Shown: piece by piece, positions 54,252 through 63,014 of the stretch
Layout of the letters: each line of letters starts with the position of its first letter
How positions within the stretch are numbered: the stretch's first letter is position 1
Assembly: GCF_009908285.1 (NCBI RefSeq)
Contig: NZ_JAAARM010000016.1
Span: 94,345 to 158,344, forward strand
Length of the DNA stretch: 64,000 nucleotides
Direction of reading: 5' to 3'
Source: Pseudomonas sp. Fl4BN1
GTDB lineage: Bacteria; Pseudomonadota; Gammaproteobacteria; Pseudomonadales; Pseudomonadaceae
The notes under the pieces: model-generated
Databases searched by the model: none
The model's input: the letters and a program-made list of their open reading frames with translations, nothing else
Told to the model about the DNA's origin: nothing
Made by a program: the position numbers and the translations under genes

Positions 54252-54911
54252 TCAGGCAGCGGTTGAAGGCTGGCTGGCCAGGGCGCAGGTGTGCGGGTGT
54301 GCGGCCAGTGAGACAAAACGCTGGGTGCCGCCGTCGAGGGCGGCAATGGCACCGCTTTCGATGTCATACACCCAGCCATGCAGGTTCAGCCGACCCTGTT
54401 CCAGGGCCAGGGCAACCGAAGGGTGCGTCTTCAGGTTAGCCAGTTGGGCGATGACGTTGTCACGCACCAGGGCATCCAGGTGTGCGGCAGGGGAGGTGTG
54501 CTGGCGAGCGGCGTTGATCACCTTGGCCGACTCGGCATGGCGCAGCCAGTTGGCCACGGCGGGCAGATGGTCGAGACACTTGCAGGTCGAGATGGCGGTC
54601 ATCGCACCGCAGTCGGAGTGGCCACAGATGACAATGTCGCTCACCGCCAACACGGCCACTGCGTACTCCACGGTAGCCGATACACCGCCGGGCTCGGGGC
54701 CGTAGCTGGGCACGATATTGCCGGCATTGCGGATCACGAACAGATCGCCGGGTTCCTGTTGGGTCAGCAGCTCCGGAACCACCCGGCTGTCGGAACAGGT
54801 CACGAACAGGGTGCCGGGGCTCTGGGTGCTGGCCAGTTGCTTGAACAGCTCGCTGCGTTGGGGAAAGGCCTCGCGCTGGAACTTGAGGAAGCCGTCGATG
54901 ATGTTCTGCAT
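54252..54911 (-). CDS. cynT: Carbonic anhydrase (beta class), cyanate operon
   Basis: Interconverts CO2 and bicarbonate and supplies the bicarbonate used by cyanase. The 219-residue protein has zinc ligands Cys39, His98 and Cys101 with Asp41 and Arg43 in TCSDSRVVPE and CGHSDCGAM. It is the first gene of the minus-strand operon, 35 bp before cynS, and is divergent from cynR. The ATG at 54911 is used because the family sequence begins MQNIIDGFLKFQ; a longer frame has no homology. Confidence 0.96.
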   Translation of the reverse strand: MQNIIDGFLKFQREAFPQRSELFKQLASTQSPGTLFVTCSDSRVVPELLTQQEPGDLFVIRNAGNIVPSYGPEPGGVSATVEYAVAVLAVSDIVICGHSDCGAMTAISTCKCLDHLPAVANWLRHAESAKVINAARQHTSPAAHLDALVRDNVIAQLANLKTHPSVALALEQGRLNLHGWVYDIESGAIAALDGGTQRFVSLAAHPHTCALASQPSTAA

Positions 54912-54941
54912 GGGGTTCTCCTTGCGTCGCTGATGGGGCAA

Positions 54942-55008
54942 GGATGGAAGTTTTCAGCTATAGCGTCCAAGACCTGATTATTATGCTTTCAATAAGTCCA
55001 TCCTATAG
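54942..55008. promoter_or_regulatory. Divergent cynR / cynT control region
   Basis: GGATGG (54942-54947) and CCATCC (54998-55003) are inverted, and CTATAG occurs at 54958-54963 and 55003-55008. The region is AT-rich in the middle, as is usual for a LysR-type site between divergent genes. CynR binding here is inferred from position. Confidence 0.4.
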
Positions 55009-55019
55009 TTGGAGCCAGC

Positions 55020-55910
55020 ATGCTCTTGCGTCATATCCGCTACCTCTTGGCCGTGGCCGAGCACTGCAACTTCACCCGCGCCGCCGAGGCGCTGCATGTG
55101 TCCCAGCCGACCCTGTCGCAGCAGATCAAGCAATTGGAGGAGTCCCTGGGGGCGCCGCTGTTCGACCGTTCCGGGCGCAGTGTGCGCCTCACCGACGCCG
55201 GCCAGGCCTATGTCGTCTATGCCCGTCGCGCCTTGCAGGAACTGCAGGCGGCTAAGCGGGCAATGCATGATGTGCAGGACCTGAGCCGTGGCTCATTGCG
55301 CCTGGCGCTGACCCCGACGTTTACCGCCTACCTGACCGGTCCCTTGCTCAGTCGCTTCAACCAGGACTATCCGGGGATTGGCCTGAGCGTCGAGGAGATG
55401 ACCCAGGACCGTCTGGAAGCAGCCCTGGCCGAAGATCGCCTGGACCTGGGAATTGCTTTCGCCGGCGAGCACCTGGCGGAGATCGAAAGCCAGGCGCTGT
55501 TCAGCGAGACCTTGAGTTTGATGGTCGGCGCGCAGTCTGCGCAGGCGGGAGCCAAGCCCTTGAGCGCTGCGCAACTGGGCTGCCAGTCCCTGGTGTTGCT
55601 CAACACCGACTTCGCCACCCGCCAACATATCGACCTGTATTGCCGGCAGCAGGGCATTGCGCCGCGTATTGCCATCGAGGCCAATTCGGTCAGTGCGATT
55701 GTCGAGATCGTCCGCCGTGGGCCGTTGGCGACGCTCCTGCCCAGCGCCATTGCCCGGGAACAGCCGGGGTTGCGTGCGCTGGCCCTGCAGTCACCTCCGG
55801 CGCCCCGCAGCGTGGTGCTGCTGGGGCGCCAGGGGGCTTACCGCAGCGCCGCCTGCCAGGCCTTTCGGCAGATGCTGCAGGATCAGGACTATGGCGCCGC
55901 CAGCCACTGA
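55020..55910 (+). CDS. cynR: Cyanate operon transcriptional regulator
   Basis: A 296-residue LysR regulator. The HTH lies at about residues 3-62 (IRYLLAVAEHCNFTRAAEALHVSQPTLSQQIKQLEESLG, in parts), with an effector domain after LTPTFTAYLTGPLL. Divergent placement 108 bp from cynTS is the classic cynR arrangement, where cyanate acts as inducer. Its 3' end overlaps the PheC-like gene on the other strand by 22 bp. Confidence 0.92.
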   Translation: MLLRHIRYLLAVAEHCNFTRAAEALHVSQPTLSQQIKQLEESLGAPLFDRSGRSVRLTDAGQAYVVYARRALQELQAAKRAMHDVQDLSRGSLRLALTPTFTAYLTGPLLSRFNQDYPGIGLSVEEMTQDRLEAALAEDRLDLGIAFAGEHLAEIESQALFSETLSLMVGAQSAQAGAKPLSAAQLGCQSLVLLNTDFATRQHIDLYCRQQGIAPRIAIEANSVSAIVEIVRRGPLATLLPSAIAREQPGLRALALQSPPAPRSVVLLGRQGAYRSAACQAFRQMLQDQDYGAASH

Positions 55911-56671
55911 TTCACCACCTGGTCATAGGCCCCGGTGGCCTTGCTCAGGTGCAGCCATTGGTCGACGTAGCTTTTCCAGGCCACATCGTCCCGGGGCAGC
56001 AGGAAGGCCTTCTCGCTGTATTGCAGGTAGCGCTCGGGGTTGACCGCACACAGCCCCGGCTTGCGCTTCTGCTGGAAGCGCGCCTCCGAAGCGTCGGTGA
56101 TCATCACGTCGGCCTGGTTCGCCAACAGTTGATCGAAGATCGTCACGTTGTCGGCGAACAGGATCAGGCTGGCCTTGGGCAGATGAGCCCGGGCGAAGAC
56201 TTCGTTGGTGCCTCCCGGTGGTTCGATCAGCCGCACCGAGGGCTGGTTGATCTGCTCCAGGGTCTGATAGCGCTGCAGGTCCTGGCAACGCACCAGGGGG
56301 ATCTTGCCGTCGATGCCCAGGGGCTGGCTGAAGAAGGCCTTTTTCTGCCGTTCCAGGGACACCGAAATACCCCCCACAGCGATGTCGCACTGCTGGCTCT
56401 GGAAGTCCGCCATCAGGCTCTTCCAGGTGCTGTTGACCCACTTCACCTTGACCCCGAGGCTCTGGGCCAGAGATTCAGCCATGCTGATATCGATGCCCTC
56501 GTAGCGCCCGTCTTCGCGCAGGTAGCTGTAGGGTTTGTAGTCGCCGGTGGTGCAGACCGTCAGTTGACCGCGCTCGATCACCTGGTCCAGGTGCGAGGTC
56601 GGGCCTTGGGCGAAACTCAGGGCGGGGGCGCTGAGGCCGAGCAGGGTACTGAGCAGCAAACGGGGCAGCAT
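55889..56671 (-). CDS. Cyclohexadienyl dehydratase (PheC-like, periplasmic)
   Basis: A 260-residue exported protein of the type II periplasmic-binding fold. The signal peptide ends near ALSFA (residues 1-21). CTTGDYKPYSYL, GISVSLERQ and PGGTNEVFARA, then FADNVTIFDQLL, TDASEARFQ (Glu196, corresponding to the catalytic Glu of PheC) and LCAVNPERY match P. aeruginosa PheC closely, which converts prephenate or arogenate to phenylpyruvate or phenylalanine in the periplasm. The alternative is a plain amino-acid binding protein, less likely given these motifs. Monocistronic, convergent with cynR. Confidence 0.85.
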   Translation of the reverse strand: MLPRLLLSTLLGLSAPALSFAQGPTSHLDQVIERGQLTVCTTGDYKPYSYLREDGRYEGIDISMAESLAQSLGVKVKWVNSTWKSLMADFQSQQCDIAVGGISVSLERQKKAFFSQPLGIDGKIPLVRCQDLQRYQTLEQINQPSVRLIEPPGGTNEVFARAHLPKASLILFADNVTIFDQLLANQADVMITDASEARFQQKRKPGLCAVNPERYLQYSEKAFLLPRDDVAWKSYVDQWLHLSKATGAYDQVVNQWLAAP

Positions 56672-56858
56672 GGAGTCATTCCTTGAAGGGGCAACCGCGA
56701 CGCGGTGCCGGCGCATTATTGGCGGCGCTGCACTGCCGGGCAAGGGTGTGCAGTTTTTCTGCCCGTCCACCAATACCGGCTTGACCGGTTTTCGACCTTT
56801 TTTTCACGAACGACTGGTTAACCTTTGGCCTCTGGATATCAATAAGAGTTCGCCAGTC

Positions 56859-57521
56859 ATGTCGTCCCACCCCCCACCGTCCATCGAACTGGAGTTCGCT
56901 CGGCGCTATGACCAGGAGCATGCGCGGGTCTGTCGCGAGCCCCGGCCCGCCGGGTTTGGTGCGCGCCTGGCGCTCTGGCGCATGGCGCGCCTGGTGCGTC
57001 ACGCGCTGAAAGTGGCAGGCGAACCGGGGCTGATCCTCGACGTGGCTTGCGGCGCCGGGCGCTACTGGCCGGTGCTGGCCGAACATGGCAACCGAGTGAT
57101 CCTGGCAGCGGACCCTTCCCAGGACATGTTGAATCACGCCCAGACTCATCACTCGTCCAGCCTGATGAAACGGGTCAAGACCTTTCACAGTTCGACCTTC
57201 GACATCGGCCTGTCGGCCAATGCGGTGGACAGCATTATCTGCATGCAGCTGTTTGCCCACGTGACGCGCAGCGACGATCGCCTGGCACTGCTGCGCGAGT
57301 TCCACCGGGTCAGCCGCGACTCGGTGATTGTCGCGACCCGGGTCGAGTTTTTCCTCAAGGCCTGGCGGCACGCTCCGGCCGATAGCGGTGGGCCCGTTCT
57401 GGCCAGCAAGGCGCAGTTGGAGAGCGAGTTCAAGCAGGCCGGCTTTGATGTCCTCAGCCACCAGGATTTGTTTCCCGGTTGCGCACCTTCACGGGTTTAC
57501 GTGCTGAGAAAACAGGGCTAG
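56859..57521 (+). CDS. Class I SAM-dependent methyltransferase
   Basis: A 220-residue methyltransferase. The SAM motif I is LILDVACGAGRYWPVLAE at about residues 60-77, followed by VILAADPSQDML with the acidic residue that contacts the ribose. Later segments VDSIICMQLFAHV and LLREFHRVSRDSVIVATR are the usual motifs. The substrate is unknown. Start 56859 (MSSHPPPS) is the ATG near AATAAGAG; the frame is open upstream without homology. It is 122 bp before the rnd start. Confidence 0.85.
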   Translation: MSSHPPPSIELEFARRYDQEHARVCREPRPAGFGARLALWRMARLVRHALKVAGEPGLILDVACGAGRYWPVLAEHGNRVILAADPSQDMLNHAQTHHSSSLMKRVKTFHSSTFDIGLSANAVDSIICMQLFAHVTRSDDRLALLREFHRVSRDSVIVATRVEFFLKAWRHAPADSGGPVLASKAQLESEFKQAGFDVLSHQDLFPGCAPSRVYVLRKQG

Positions 57522-57643
57522 TTCAAACTCTCGGACTATTCTTGCGCTCCGGCACATGGTTTCGCACTTGCTCTTGTCGGGTGAATGCTCAGAAATCGCC
57601 GAGGGCGATATATACTGCGCGCCATTCTTCAAGGGAGAGCCGT

Positions 57644-58777
57644 GTGGCCATCGATATACATTGGATTCGCGACAACGATAGCCTCGGTCAGCTTTGCGCC
57701 GAGTGGCAGCAGTTGCCATTCGTCGCCCTCGACACCGAATTCATGCGGGTCGACACTTTCTATCCCATCGCCGCCCTGCTGCAGATCGGTGATGGGCAGC
57801 GCGCCTACCTGATTGACCCTTTGACCATCGACAACTGGCAGCCCCTGGCGGCCCTGCTGGAGAACCCGGCGGTGGTCAAGGTGGTGCATGCCTGCAGCGA
57901 GGATCTTGAGGTCCTGTTGCGCTTGACCGGCAGCCTGCCGGCGCCGTTGTTCGACACACAGCTGGCGGCCGCCTACCTGAACCTGGGTTTCTCCATGGGC
58001 TACTCGCGCCTGGTGCAGGAAGTCCTGGGCATCGATCTGCCCAAGGGCGAGACCCGCTCCGACTGGCTGCAACGTCCGCTCTCGGAGACCCAGGTCAGCT
58101 ACGCCGCCGAAGACGCCGTGCACCTGGCTCAAGTGTTCACCGAGCTGCAGCCCAAACTGTCCGCGGACAAGTACCGCTGGGTGCTGGAAGACGGTGCCGA
58201 GCTGGTGGCCAACCTGCGCCGCGAGGTCGACCCCTACGAGGTCTATCGCGATGCCAAGCTGGCCTGGAAACTGTCCCGTGCGCAATTGGCGGTGCTGCGC
58301 GAACTCTGTGCCTGGCGTGAGCGTGAAGCCCGCGCCCGCGACCTGCCGCGCAATCGCATCGTGCGCGAACATGCACTGTGGCCCCTGGCCAAGACTCAGC
58401 CCGATACCCTGGCGGCGCTGGCCAAGATCGAAGACATGCACCCGCGCACCGTGCGTCAGGACGGCGAGTTCCTCCTCGACCTGATCAAGCGCAACGCCAG
58501 CCTCGGTCCGGATCAATGGCCGCCGGCGGTGCCGGAGCCGTTGCCGATCGAGGCCTCGGCCCTGCTCAAGCGCCTCAAGGCCGTGGGCCAGGCCGAAGCT
58601 GAACGACTGAACATTGCGCCGGAAGTGATGCTGCGCAAGAAAACCCTGGAAAGCCTGCTCAAGAGCGGCTATCCCAACGGGCCTTATCAATTGCCTGATT
58701 CGCTGCGTGGCTGGCGCCGCGAATTGATGGGCCAGGCGCTGCTGGACAGCCTGGCCACCGCCGGAGAACAGCCTTGA
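57644..58777 (+). CDS. rnd: Ribonuclease D
   Basis: A 377-residue 3'-5' exoribonuclease acting in tRNA 3' maturation. It has the DEDDy catalytic set: Asp30 and Glu32 in ALDTEF, Asp87 in HACSEDLEV, Tyr153 and Asp157 in YAAEDAVHL. An HRDC domain follows at about residues 200-290. The start is GTG 57644 with GGGAG 7 bp upstream. Its stop overlaps the ycgL start by 4 bp. Confidence 0.95.
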   Translation: MAIDIHWIRDNDSLGQLCAEWQQLPFVALDTEFMRVDTFYPIAALLQIGDGQRAYLIDPLTIDNWQPLAALLENPAVVKVVHACSEDLEVLLRLTGSLPAPLFDTQLAAAYLNLGFSMGYSRLVQEVLGIDLPKGETRSDWLQRPLSETQVSYAAEDAVHLAQVFTELQPKLSADKYRWVLEDGAELVANLRREVDPYEVYRDAKLAWKLSRAQLAVLRELCAWREREARARDLPRNRIVREHALWPLAKTQPDTLAALAKIEDMHPRTVRQDGEFLLDLIKRNASLGPDQWPPAVPEPLPIEASALLKRLKAVGQAEAERLNIAPEVMLRKKTLESLLKSGYPNGPYQLPDSLRGWRRELMGQALLDSLATAGEQP

Positions 58778-59067
58778 AACGTATCTGCTCCATCTATAGA
58801 AGCACGCGCAAGAACGAGATGTACCTCTACGTGCTGAAAAGCGAGGCCCTGGAACGCGTGCCGGAAAACCTCCTGCTGGCCTTCGGCAAGCCGCACCACG
58901 CCTTCGACCTGGTGCTGACTCCGGAGCGCAAGCTGTCCCGCGAGGACATCCACCTGGTGCTGGAGAACCTCGAGAAGCAGGGCTACCACCTGCAGATGCC
59001 ACCGGCGGAAGACGAGTACATCGAGCACTTGCCCGAAGAGCTGTTGCGCCGCAATGACCCGATGTGA
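58774..59067 (+). CDS. YcgL-domain protein
   Basis: A 97-residue member of the YcgL family (UPF0745), function unknown. It begins with a TTG start, MKRICSIYRSTRKNEMYLYVL, and ends EEYIEHLPEELLRRNDPM-like (YIEHLPEELL), highly conserved in Pseudomonas. The TTG overlaps the TGA of rnd, indicating translational coupling with RNase D, as in other pseudomonads. Confidence 0.9.
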   Translation: MKRICSIYRSTRKNEMYLYVLKSEALERVPENLLLAFGKPHHAFDLVLTPERKLSREDIHLVLENLEKQGYHLQMPPAEDEYIEHLPEELLRRNDPM

Positions 59068-59072
59068 CCTGT

Positions 59073-59094
59073 AGACGCTCGGTCCCGAGCGTCT
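59073..59094. repeat. Inverted repeat after ycgL
   Basis: AGACGCTCGG (59073-59082) and CCGAGCGTCT (59085-59094) are exact inverted copies, effectively a hairpin with a small loop, 6 bp after the ycgL stop. No T tract follows. Confidence 0.5.
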
Positions 59095-59183
59095 GTTACC
59101 TGCAACTGACTGACCTGGCCGCCTTGATCGATGGAGCAATACTCCGTCGACGGCTGCCTGTAGCGTTTTTTAAGGTTTGAACC

Positions 59184-60116
59184 ATGCGCGTTCTGATTGC
59201 CGAACACGATCACGCTGTTTATGCCCGCCTGTTGCGTCAGGCGGATCCGGAGCTGGAAGTGCTGACCAGCGGCGATTCGGCCGAGCTGTCACGCCTGGCA
59301 GCGGATTGCCCGGTCTGGCTGGGCCAGCCGGACTTGTTGGCGACCCTGTTGCGTCAGGGCCACCAGCCCCAGTGGCTGCAATCCACCTGGGCCGGTATCA
59401 CCCCGTTGCTGGCCGATGGCTTGCCCCGGCATTACCGCCTGACCCGGGCGGTAGGGATTTTCGGCCAGGTAATGGCCGAGTACGTGCTCACCTACATGCT
59501 CGGTCATGAGCGTGAAGTGCTGGCGCGGCTGGTCAGCCAGGTGGAGCGCAAGTGGGACAACCGCCTGGGCCAGAGCCTGGTGGGGCGCAAGGTGCTGATC
59601 GTCGGCACCGGCGATATCGGCCAGAGTGTCGCGCAGTTTCTGTTGCCGTTCGGCGTGAAGCTGTACGGCATTGCCAGCCAGGCCCGGGAGCAGGCGCCCT
59701 TCATCGAGGTGGCCGGCCTGCAAGACTTGGGGCGGCTGGTGGGGGAGGTGGATTACGTGGTCAACCTGTTGCCCAATACCCCGAGCACCCACGACCTGTA
59801 TGACGCGTCCTTGTTCAAGCAATTCAAGCCCACGGGGCTGTTCATCAACGTCGGCCGCGGTGTGTCGGTGGTCGATGCGGACCTGGTGCAGGCGCTCAAG
59901 GATGGTCATCTGGCGGGGGCGGTCATCGATGTCTGCCGCCAGGAGCCGTTGCCACAGCAGCACCCGTTCTGGACTGCCTGGGGCTTGCTGCTGACGGGCC
60001 ACAGCTCGGCGCCGACCTCGCCGGAACTGATGGTGCAATTGTTCGTCGACAACCTGCGGGCCTATCAGGCCAGGCAAGCCTTGCGCGGCGAAGTGGATTT
60101 CGCCCGGGGCTATTGA
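59184..60116 (+). CDS. D-2-hydroxyacid dehydrogenase (NAD-dependent)
   Basis: A 310-residue enzyme of the D-isomer 2-hydroxyacid dehydrogenase family. The cofactor motif VGTGDIGQSVAQFL lies at about 140-153, and the catalytic triad is Arg225 in NVGRGVSVVDADL, Glu254 in CRQEPLPQQH and His273 in TGHSSAPTS. It reduces 2-keto acids such as glyoxylate or hydroxypyruvate, or the reverse. The start at 59184 follows TAAGGTTTGA. The gene is monocistronic, with a REPIN after it. Confidence 0.9.
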   Translation: MRVLIAEHDHAVYARLLRQADPELEVLTSGDSAELSRLAADCPVWLGQPDLLATLLRQGHQPQWLQSTWAGITPLLADGLPRHYRLTRAVGIFGQVMAEYVLTYMLGHEREVLARLVSQVERKWDNRLGQSLVGRKVLIVGTGDIGQSVAQFLLPFGVKLYGIASQAREQAPFIEVAGLQDLGRLVGEVDYVVNLLPNTPSTHDLYDASLFKQFKPTGLFINVGRGVSVVDADLVQALKDGHLAGAVIDVCRQEPLPQQHPFWTAWGLLLTGHSSAPTSPELMVQLFVDNLRAYQARQALRGEVDFARGY

Positions 60117-60129
60117 GAGGGGCCTGATC

Positions 60130-60213
60130 GTAGGAGCGAGCTTGCTCGCGAAGCCCAGCAGGGCGCCGCGCTTGTCCGGCAAGCGCGGCTTTCGCGAGCA
60201 AGCTCGCTCCTAC
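60130..60213. repeat. REPIN: two inverted REP elements
   Basis: The left half starts GTAGGAGCGAGCTTGCTCGC and the right half is its inverse (60191-60213, TTCGCGAGCAAGCTCGCTCC then TAC). Such doublets are frequent in Pseudomonas fluorescens-group genomes and mobilised by RAYT transposases. It lies between convergent genes and may act as a terminator. Confidence 0.9.
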
Positions 60214-60229
60214 AGTACCGATTGGCTTT

Positions 60230-60823
60230 TTACAGGCTGAAATCGCCTTCGGCTGCGGTTTCGCTCAAGGGGCGACGCGGGCTGGGCTCTTCGCGAGCCT
60301 GCAGGTAGTCGGCCAGGGTCGACTTGTCACCCAGCTTGCCCACGGCCACGGCAGCATGCACGGCATAGCCTTCGGGGATCTTCAGTTCCTTGCGGGTCAG
60401 TTCCTGGTCGAAACCGGCCATGCCGTGGGTGTGCCAGCCGCTGAGGCTGGCTTGCAGCGCCAGGTGGCCCCAGGCCGAACCGGTGTCGAAGGTGTGCCAC
60501 AGGGCCGGGGTTTCCTCGTTGGCGCCGGGCACGGTGAAGGTGGTCTTGGAGATCACGATCACCAGGGCCGAAGCGTGTTGCGCCCAGCCACGGTTGAACT
60601 CGTTGAGCAGGCCGAGGAAGCGTTGCCAGTTTGGCGTGTCGCGGCGGGCATAGAGGAAGCGCCAGGGCTGCGAGTTATAGGCCGAAGGTGCCCAGCGCGC
60701 CGCTTCGAAGAAGCTCAGCAGGGTTTCTTCCGGGATGCTTTCGCCGGTGAAGGCCCGGGGCGACCAGCGCTGGGTGAACTGCGGGTGGATGGCGTAGTCG
60801 GCAACGCGAGTATTGGCGCTCAT
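60230..60823 (-). CDS. Nitroreductase-family protein
   Basis: A 197-residue FMN-dependent nitroreductase-fold enzyme. RWSPRAFTGESIPEETLLSFFEAARWAPSAYNSQPWRFLYA (read in parts) is the conserved N-terminal FMN-binding region; WGHLALQASLSGWHTHGMAGFD is the second. It uses NAD(P)H to reduce quinones or nitro compounds. It is monocistronic on the minus strand; the start at 60823 is followed by MSANTRVADY. Confidence 0.9.
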   Translation of the reverse strand: MSANTRVADYAIHPQFTQRWSPRAFTGESIPEETLLSFFEAARWAPSAYNSQPWRFLYARRDTPNWQRFLGLLNEFNRGWAQHASALVIVISKTTFTVPGANEETPALWHTFDTGSAWGHLALQASLSGWHTHGMAGFDQELTRKELKIPEGYAVHAAVAVGKLGDKSTLADYLQAREEPSPRRPLSETAAEGDFSL

Positions 60824-61097
60824 GGAAAAACTCCTGGCAGCATGTGAGAAGAATGGAATAAACCGGCAAGCGCAGATGAGCTGAGCGAAGGGGTATTCCT
60901 GACCCCGTGCGGTTTGCCGGGTGCAACGCGGTCAAGCGTTAATGGCACACGGACGCGGTGCGGTCCGAGGGGCAAAGCTACTGTGCCCATGGCCTGCTGA
61001 CAAGTCCCTGGCTACCGACAGTCGTAAGCGCTTGGCCCGCCGGGCCTTCGGCACTAGACTGGCGGCCTTTTCACCCTCGGATACTGATGCTTGAGCC

Positions 61098-61547
61098 ATG
61101 GCCGCCAAAGTCGAACCTTTCTGGATACGCAAAACCCTCGAACAACTCGACCAGGACGAATGGGAGTCGTTGTGCGATGGCTGTGGCCTGTGCTGCCTGC
61201 AAAAGCTTGAAGACGAGGACGACAACAGCGTCTATTACACGCGCATCGCCTGCAAGCTGCTGGACCTCAAGACCTGCCAGTGCAGCGACTATGCCAACCG
61301 TCGTGACTCGGTACCTGACTGTATCCAGCTGACGCCGGGCAAGGCCGACGAATTCAAGTGGCTGCCGCCCACCTGCGGCTACCGCCTGGTGAGCGAGGGC
61401 AAGGACCTGCCGCTGTGGCACCACCTGGTGTGTGGCGATCGCGATGCGGTGCATCACGAGCGCATTTCCCAGTCCGGACGAATGCTCGCCGAAGGCAGCG
61501 TGGCGGAAGAGGACTGGGAAGATCATCTGATTTTCCGCGCCGGCTGA
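61098..61547 (+). CDS. YcgN/UPF0260 cysteine-cluster protein
   Basis: A 149-residue YcgN-type protein. The Cys cluster LCDGCGLCCLQKL lies at about residues 29-42, followed by further cysteines in ACKLLDLKTCQCSDY, in VPDCIQ and in PPTCGY, and a CGDRDAVHHE segment near the end. Cys spacing suggests metal or Fe-S binding, but the function is unknown. Context: it lies 275 bp after the nitroreductase gene (divergent), in the plus direction. Confidence 0.9.
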   Translation: MAAKVEPFWIRKTLEQLDQDEWESLCDGCGLCCLQKLEDEDDNSVYYTRIACKLLDLKTCQCSDYANRRDSVPDCIQLTPGKADEFKWLPPTCGYRLVSEGKDLPLWHHLVCGDRDAVHHERISQSGRMLAEGSVAEEDWEDHLIFRAG

Positions 61548-61723
61548 AGCTTCGCTGCGCCGGCCTCAGAAGCTGTTTGCGCTCTGGCGAGCGACGTTCA
61601 GGCAAGGTAAAAATGCCTGAGAGCGCAAAGTTTGGAGACCTGAATGAGCTTTCGAAGCCATGTTCAACGCCACATGAGCCAGGCGCATCAGGCTGTAGAC
61701 AGGTTCGCAAGCAAGGAGAGTGT

Positions 61724-62959
61724 ATGAGGGTGGGGGCGAAGCTGTCGCTGGCGGTTGCGATGCTGGCATTGAGTGCATCGGTCTGGGCCGCGAAAAAGAT
61801 TGATCTGGATTATCACGTGCGCTTCCTGCCCCAGAGCGATCAGGCCGAAGTGCGCCTGACCCTGGCCGACGGCTCGGCGTTGCGCAGCCTGGACTTCGAT
61901 TTGGGCAAGGGCGGCGACTACAGCGATTTCAAGGCCGATGGCCAATGGCAGGCCGCTGCCGCTGACGCCGGTGGCCAGCGCGGTATCTGGCGTCCGGCCA
62001 GTGGCAAGGCCATCCTGAGCTACCGGGTGCGACTGAGCCACAGCATCAAGAAGGGCAGTTACGACAGCCGCAGCACCGCCAACTGGGCGCTGCTACGGGG
62101 CGAGACCCTGGTACCGCCGGCCAGGCTCGATCAGCAGGACGGTATCGAGTTGGTGTCGCGCCTGGAGTTCGAATTGCCCAGCGGCTGGAAGAGCGTTGAA
62201 ACGGCCTGGCCACGCATCGGCAAGAATCGTTTTCGCATCGATAACCCCTCGCGCCTGTTCGACCGTCCTGCCGGCTGGATGCTCGCCGGCAACCTGGGCA
62301 GCCGCCGCACGCGCCTGGGAGAAACCGAAGTCAGCGTGGTGTCGCCCCTGGGTCAGGGCATGCGCCGCATGGATGTACTGACCCTGCTGACCTTTGTCTG
62401 GCCGCAAGTGCAGGCGGTGTTTCCCCGCCAGCCGGGCAAGTTGCTGATTGTCGGCGCGGCCGACCCGATGTGGCGCGGCAGCCTTGCCGGTCGCGATTCG
62501 CTGTTTCTCCACAGCCGCCTGCCTCTGGTCAGCGAGAGCGGCAGCAGCCCATTGCTGCGGGAACTGGTGCAGTCGTTGGCGCAGATCAATGACCGCCAGC
62601 ACAGCGACTGGATCAGCGAAGGGCTGGCGGAGTACTACGCGATCGAACTGCTGCGCCGGGCCGGCGGCATCAGCGATGAGCGTTATCAGGTACTGGAAAA
62701 GCGTCTGGCCAGGGACAGCCACAAGGTCAACAGCCTGCGGGGCCAGCAGGTGGACAGTGCCACGGTGGCCAAGGCGGTGTTGCTGTTGCAGGAGCTGGAT
62801 CGGGAAATCCGCCTGAAGACCCGCAACAAGCGCTCACTGGATGATGTGCTGCAAGCGGCAATGCGCCTGGAAAGCGTCAGCACCGCCGAATTCATTCAGC
62901 TGAGTGAAAGCGTGCTGGGCGAATCGTCCAGGGTCCTCGACACCGACTTGTTGCACTGA
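61724..62959 (+). CDS. Exported M61-like peptidase-fold protein, apparently lacking the metal motif
   Basis: A 411-residue protein with a signal peptide (MRVGAKLSLAVAMLAL, cleavage near VWA, residue 22). The first part is a beta-rich domain resembling the N-terminal domain of M61 (glycyl aminopeptidase-like) proteins. In the C-terminal half WISEGLAEYYAIELL (residues 296-310) matches the family's second zinc-ligand helix, but the position of HExxH holds RELVQ (279-283). The catalytic site therefore seems lost, so this may be a non-enzymatic periplasmic protein. Start 61724 is fixed by AAGGAGAG. Homology is judged by motif only. Confidence 0.6.
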   Translation: MRVGAKLSLAVAMLALSASVWAAKKIDLDYHVRFLPQSDQAEVRLTLADGSALRSLDFDLGKGGDYSDFKADGQWQAAAADAGGQRGIWRPASGKAILSYRVRLSHSIKKGSYDSRSTANWALLRGETLVPPARLDQQDGIELVSRLEFELPSGWKSVETAWPRIGKNRFRIDNPSRLFDRPAGWMLAGNLGSRRTRLGETEVSVVSPLGQGMRRMDVLTLLTFVWPQVQAVFPRQPGKLLIVGAADPMWRGSLAGRDSLFLHSRLPLVSESGSSPLLRELVQSLAQINDRQHSDWISEGLAEYYAIELLRRAGGISDERYQVLEKRLARDSHKVNSLRGQQVDSATVAKAVLLLQELDREIRLKTRNKRSLDDVLQAAMRLESVSTAEFIQLSESVLGESSRVLDTDLLH

Positions 62960-63014
62960 CCCGCCCCGCTCCTGTCGCAGCAGGGGCGCCTGCGAAGGCG
63001 TCCCCAAGGGCGCT

